A stretch of 22,122 bases of DNA, from the IMG/VR virus record IMGVR_UViG_3300005581_000154, positions 1 through 22,122 of that record; one strand, written 5' to 3'. The notes beneath the pieces were generated by a model that worked only from the letters and a program-made list of their open reading frames with translations, searched no databases and was not told where the DNA came from. Source of the DNA: a virus. This document shows, piece by piece, positions 21,056 through 22,122 of the stretch. The stretch's first letter is position 1. Each line of letters starts with the position of its first letter. The position numbers and the translations under genes are program-made.

Positions 21056-21627
21056 CTTCCAAACCTCACGAATAGCGAGCGCGGATCACCCAAGCCGGCG
21101 GCCACCTTCTCGGCGGCACGCTCGCGGGCGACGATTGCCTTTAACTGCGCTTCACGCTGCATCAGCTGGCCCAGATCGTTGGATGTAAAACTGCGGGTTC
21201 CGATCGTGTAAGACTTGGCGCCCTTGCTGACGATTGCGCGGATTGCAGCCTGCACCGCTGCTAGGTCTTGTTCAGCTTGGCTCTGGCCGTTGAACGCGGC
21301 AGGAGTGCCGGTGTAGTTCAGACCCGGCAGCACCTGCGTAGTGCCAGATCCCACGGTGATCACCGTGGCGCCGCTGGTGATTCGGCTCTGCCAGCTCCAG
21401 ACGCCAGCATCAAATGCAGCGGACGTGTTGGCGGTGATTGCCATATCCCAGCCGCCATCGGCGCGAGCTGTGCCGGTCACAGTGGCGCCTTCGCTGGCAG
21501 CGTTAAAGCGCAGGAAGGTCGTAAATGTCCAAGCCGCTGACGTGGCAGCATTGCCGTCCAGGTCGAGCGCAGCCGGCTCCACCCATGCCACTGTGTCGCC
21601 AGCGCGGATTGTCGCAGGGACTGTCAT
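21052..21627 (-). CDS. Head-completion protein: beta domain plus gpW-like domain
   Basis: A 191-residue protein. Residues 1-110 are beta-rich (IRAGDTVAWVEPAALDLDG, WTFTTFLRF, GVWSWQSRI), like a small immunoglobulin-type domain. Residues 121-191 (LAAVQAAIRAIVSKGAKSYT, then SNDLGQLMQREAQLKAIVA and a basic end) align by eye with lambda gpW: helix, short hairpin, helix. gpW joins the neck after packaging. The gene lies between terminase and portal, as W does in lambda. The fusion is unlike the 68-residue lambda W. ATG 21627 is 6 nt after a copy of TCCATAGCCT. Confidence 0.75.
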   Translation of the reverse strand: MTVPATIRAGDTVAWVEPAALDLDGNAATSAAWTFTTFLRFNAASEGATVTGTARADGGWDMAITANTSAAFDAGVWSWQSRITSGATVITVGSGTTQVLPGLNYTGTPAAFNGQSQAEQDLAAVQAAIRAIVSKGAKSYTIGTRSFTSNDLGQLMQREAQLKAIVARERAAEKVAAGLGDPRSLFVRFGR

Positions 21628-21633
21628 AGCTTC

Positions 21634-21643
21634 AGGCTATGGA
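21634..21643 (-). repeat. Conserved late-operon element TCCATAGCCT, copy 5
   Basis: Starts directly after the terminase TGA (21644-21646), as in copy 1, and ends 6 nt before the ATG at 21627. With its right flank it can form a small hairpin (CATAGC, loop, GCTATG). GGTG before it makes GGTGATCC, which matches the extended anti-Shine-Dalgarno complement. Confidence 0.75.
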
Positions 21644-22122
21644 TCACCAGCCAGACACGAATCCGCCGGGGCGTGATGCAGGGGCAGTGCGGCGCCTGGT
21701 GGTCTCTGGCGCGGCTTTCGTTAGGCCGGCTTCCAGTTGGTCCCACATGGTTGCGCGGTTGTAGCGGCGCTTCAGGAGCTCCAGCATCGCCAAGCAGTAC
21801 ACCTTCAGGTCAAGCGGTTCATTGCGAGCGCCGCTTGGCTTGACCCACTCCAGCACTTGAAACCCTTTGACGTAGCGCGGCTGCAGTCGCTCGCAGGTCA
21901 GGCCCTGCAGGTAGTCATCGGTGGTGGCGTTGTCAAAGTGAATAAACCCTGGCCCGTGATCTTCAATCTTCAGCCGGCTGTAGATCGTTCGCTTGATTGC
22001 ATGGGTGCCGATCATGTAGAGCGTCACGCCGTTTTTGATAATCTTCCCCTTGTAGTTCACGTCCTGCTTTGTGCCCTTGCCCAGCACTGCGGTGTTGCGC
22101 TGGCTTGAACCCTTGATTGCAG
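21644..22122 (-). CDS. Terminase large subunit, C-terminal part (gpA-like)
   Basis: The frame runs off the right edge; about 159 C-terminal residues are visible. YMIGTHAIKRTIYSRLKIED, GPGFIHFDNATTDDYLQGL and EWVKPSGARNEPLDLKVYCL are typical of the nuclease-domain end of lambda gpA/GpA-family terminases. The conserved ARNEPLDLKVY segment near the C-terminus includes an acidic residue of the nuclease site. It cuts and packages DNA at the portal. The GTG at 22087 is not the start, since sensible codons (AIKGSSQRNTA) continue to the window edge. Confidence 0.92.
   Translation of the reverse strand, partial: AIKGSSQRNTAVLGKGTKQDVNYKGKIIKNGVTLYMIGTHAIKRTIYSRLKIEDHGPGFIHFDNATTDDYLQGLTCERLQPRYVKGFQVLEWVKPSGARNEPLDLKVYCLAMLELLKRRYNRATMWDQLEAGLTKAAPETTRRRTAPASRPGGFVSGW

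Overview
The window reads as part of a tailed (siphovirus-type) bacteriophage or prophage genome. It is GC-rich and gene-dense, with almost no intergenic DNA. The host is probably a freshwater picocyanobacterium of the Synechococcus/Cyanobium type. This rests on the cyanobacterial-style primary sigma factor at 2897-3838 and on three small left-end proteins that resemble, from memory, families recurrent in such genomes. No integrase, repressor, replication gene, tRNA or CRISPR array is visible, so temperate versus lytic cannot be decided, and the host is an inference.

Layout, left to right. (1) 1-1217, plus strand: three small unrecognised genes closed by a strong intrinsic terminator (1233-1284). 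(2) 1288-1470, plus: a 60-residue protein made of a membrane helix plus a helix-turn-helix, starting 3 nt after the terminator T-tract. (3) 1324-2855, minus: five small genes (zinc-ribbon/HTH protein, tiny membrane or lipoprotein, 50-residue protein, helical protein, coiled-coil protein). The first overlaps the plus-strand HTH gene tail-to-tail. (4) 2897-4043, plus: a sigma-70 family factor and a 57-residue protein. (5) 22122 down to 3987, minus: one long late operon.

The late operon, in transcription order, is: terminase large subunit (C-terminus only), gpW-like head-completion protein, lambda-family portal, a fused prohead protease/HK97 major capsid protein, three small head or connector genes, a large fibre-like protein, one unknown gene, tail terminator, a 53-residue protein, tail tube, tail chaperones G and GT joined by an apparent -1 programmed frameshift, tape measure, a minor tail protein, a large tail-tip hub, three tip/fibre-type proteins, two small membrane proteins, one soluble protein, a two-domain endolysin (GH24 plus M15) and an HNH nuclease. 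This is the lambda/HK97 gene order with a shortened tail tip.

Most late genes overlap as ATGA, TAATG or TGATG, implying translational coupling. The exception is the most interesting signal here. A perfectly conserved 10-mer (TCCATAGCCT on the coding strand) occurs five times, always in the same orientation and 0-9 nt after a stop codon. It occupies every late-operon gap longer than 10 nt. Other points of interest are the frameshift element, the diverged DNA-contact regions of the sigma factor, the terminator placed in front of the membrane-HTH gene, and a 17-bp tandem duplication that may have fused two reading frames.
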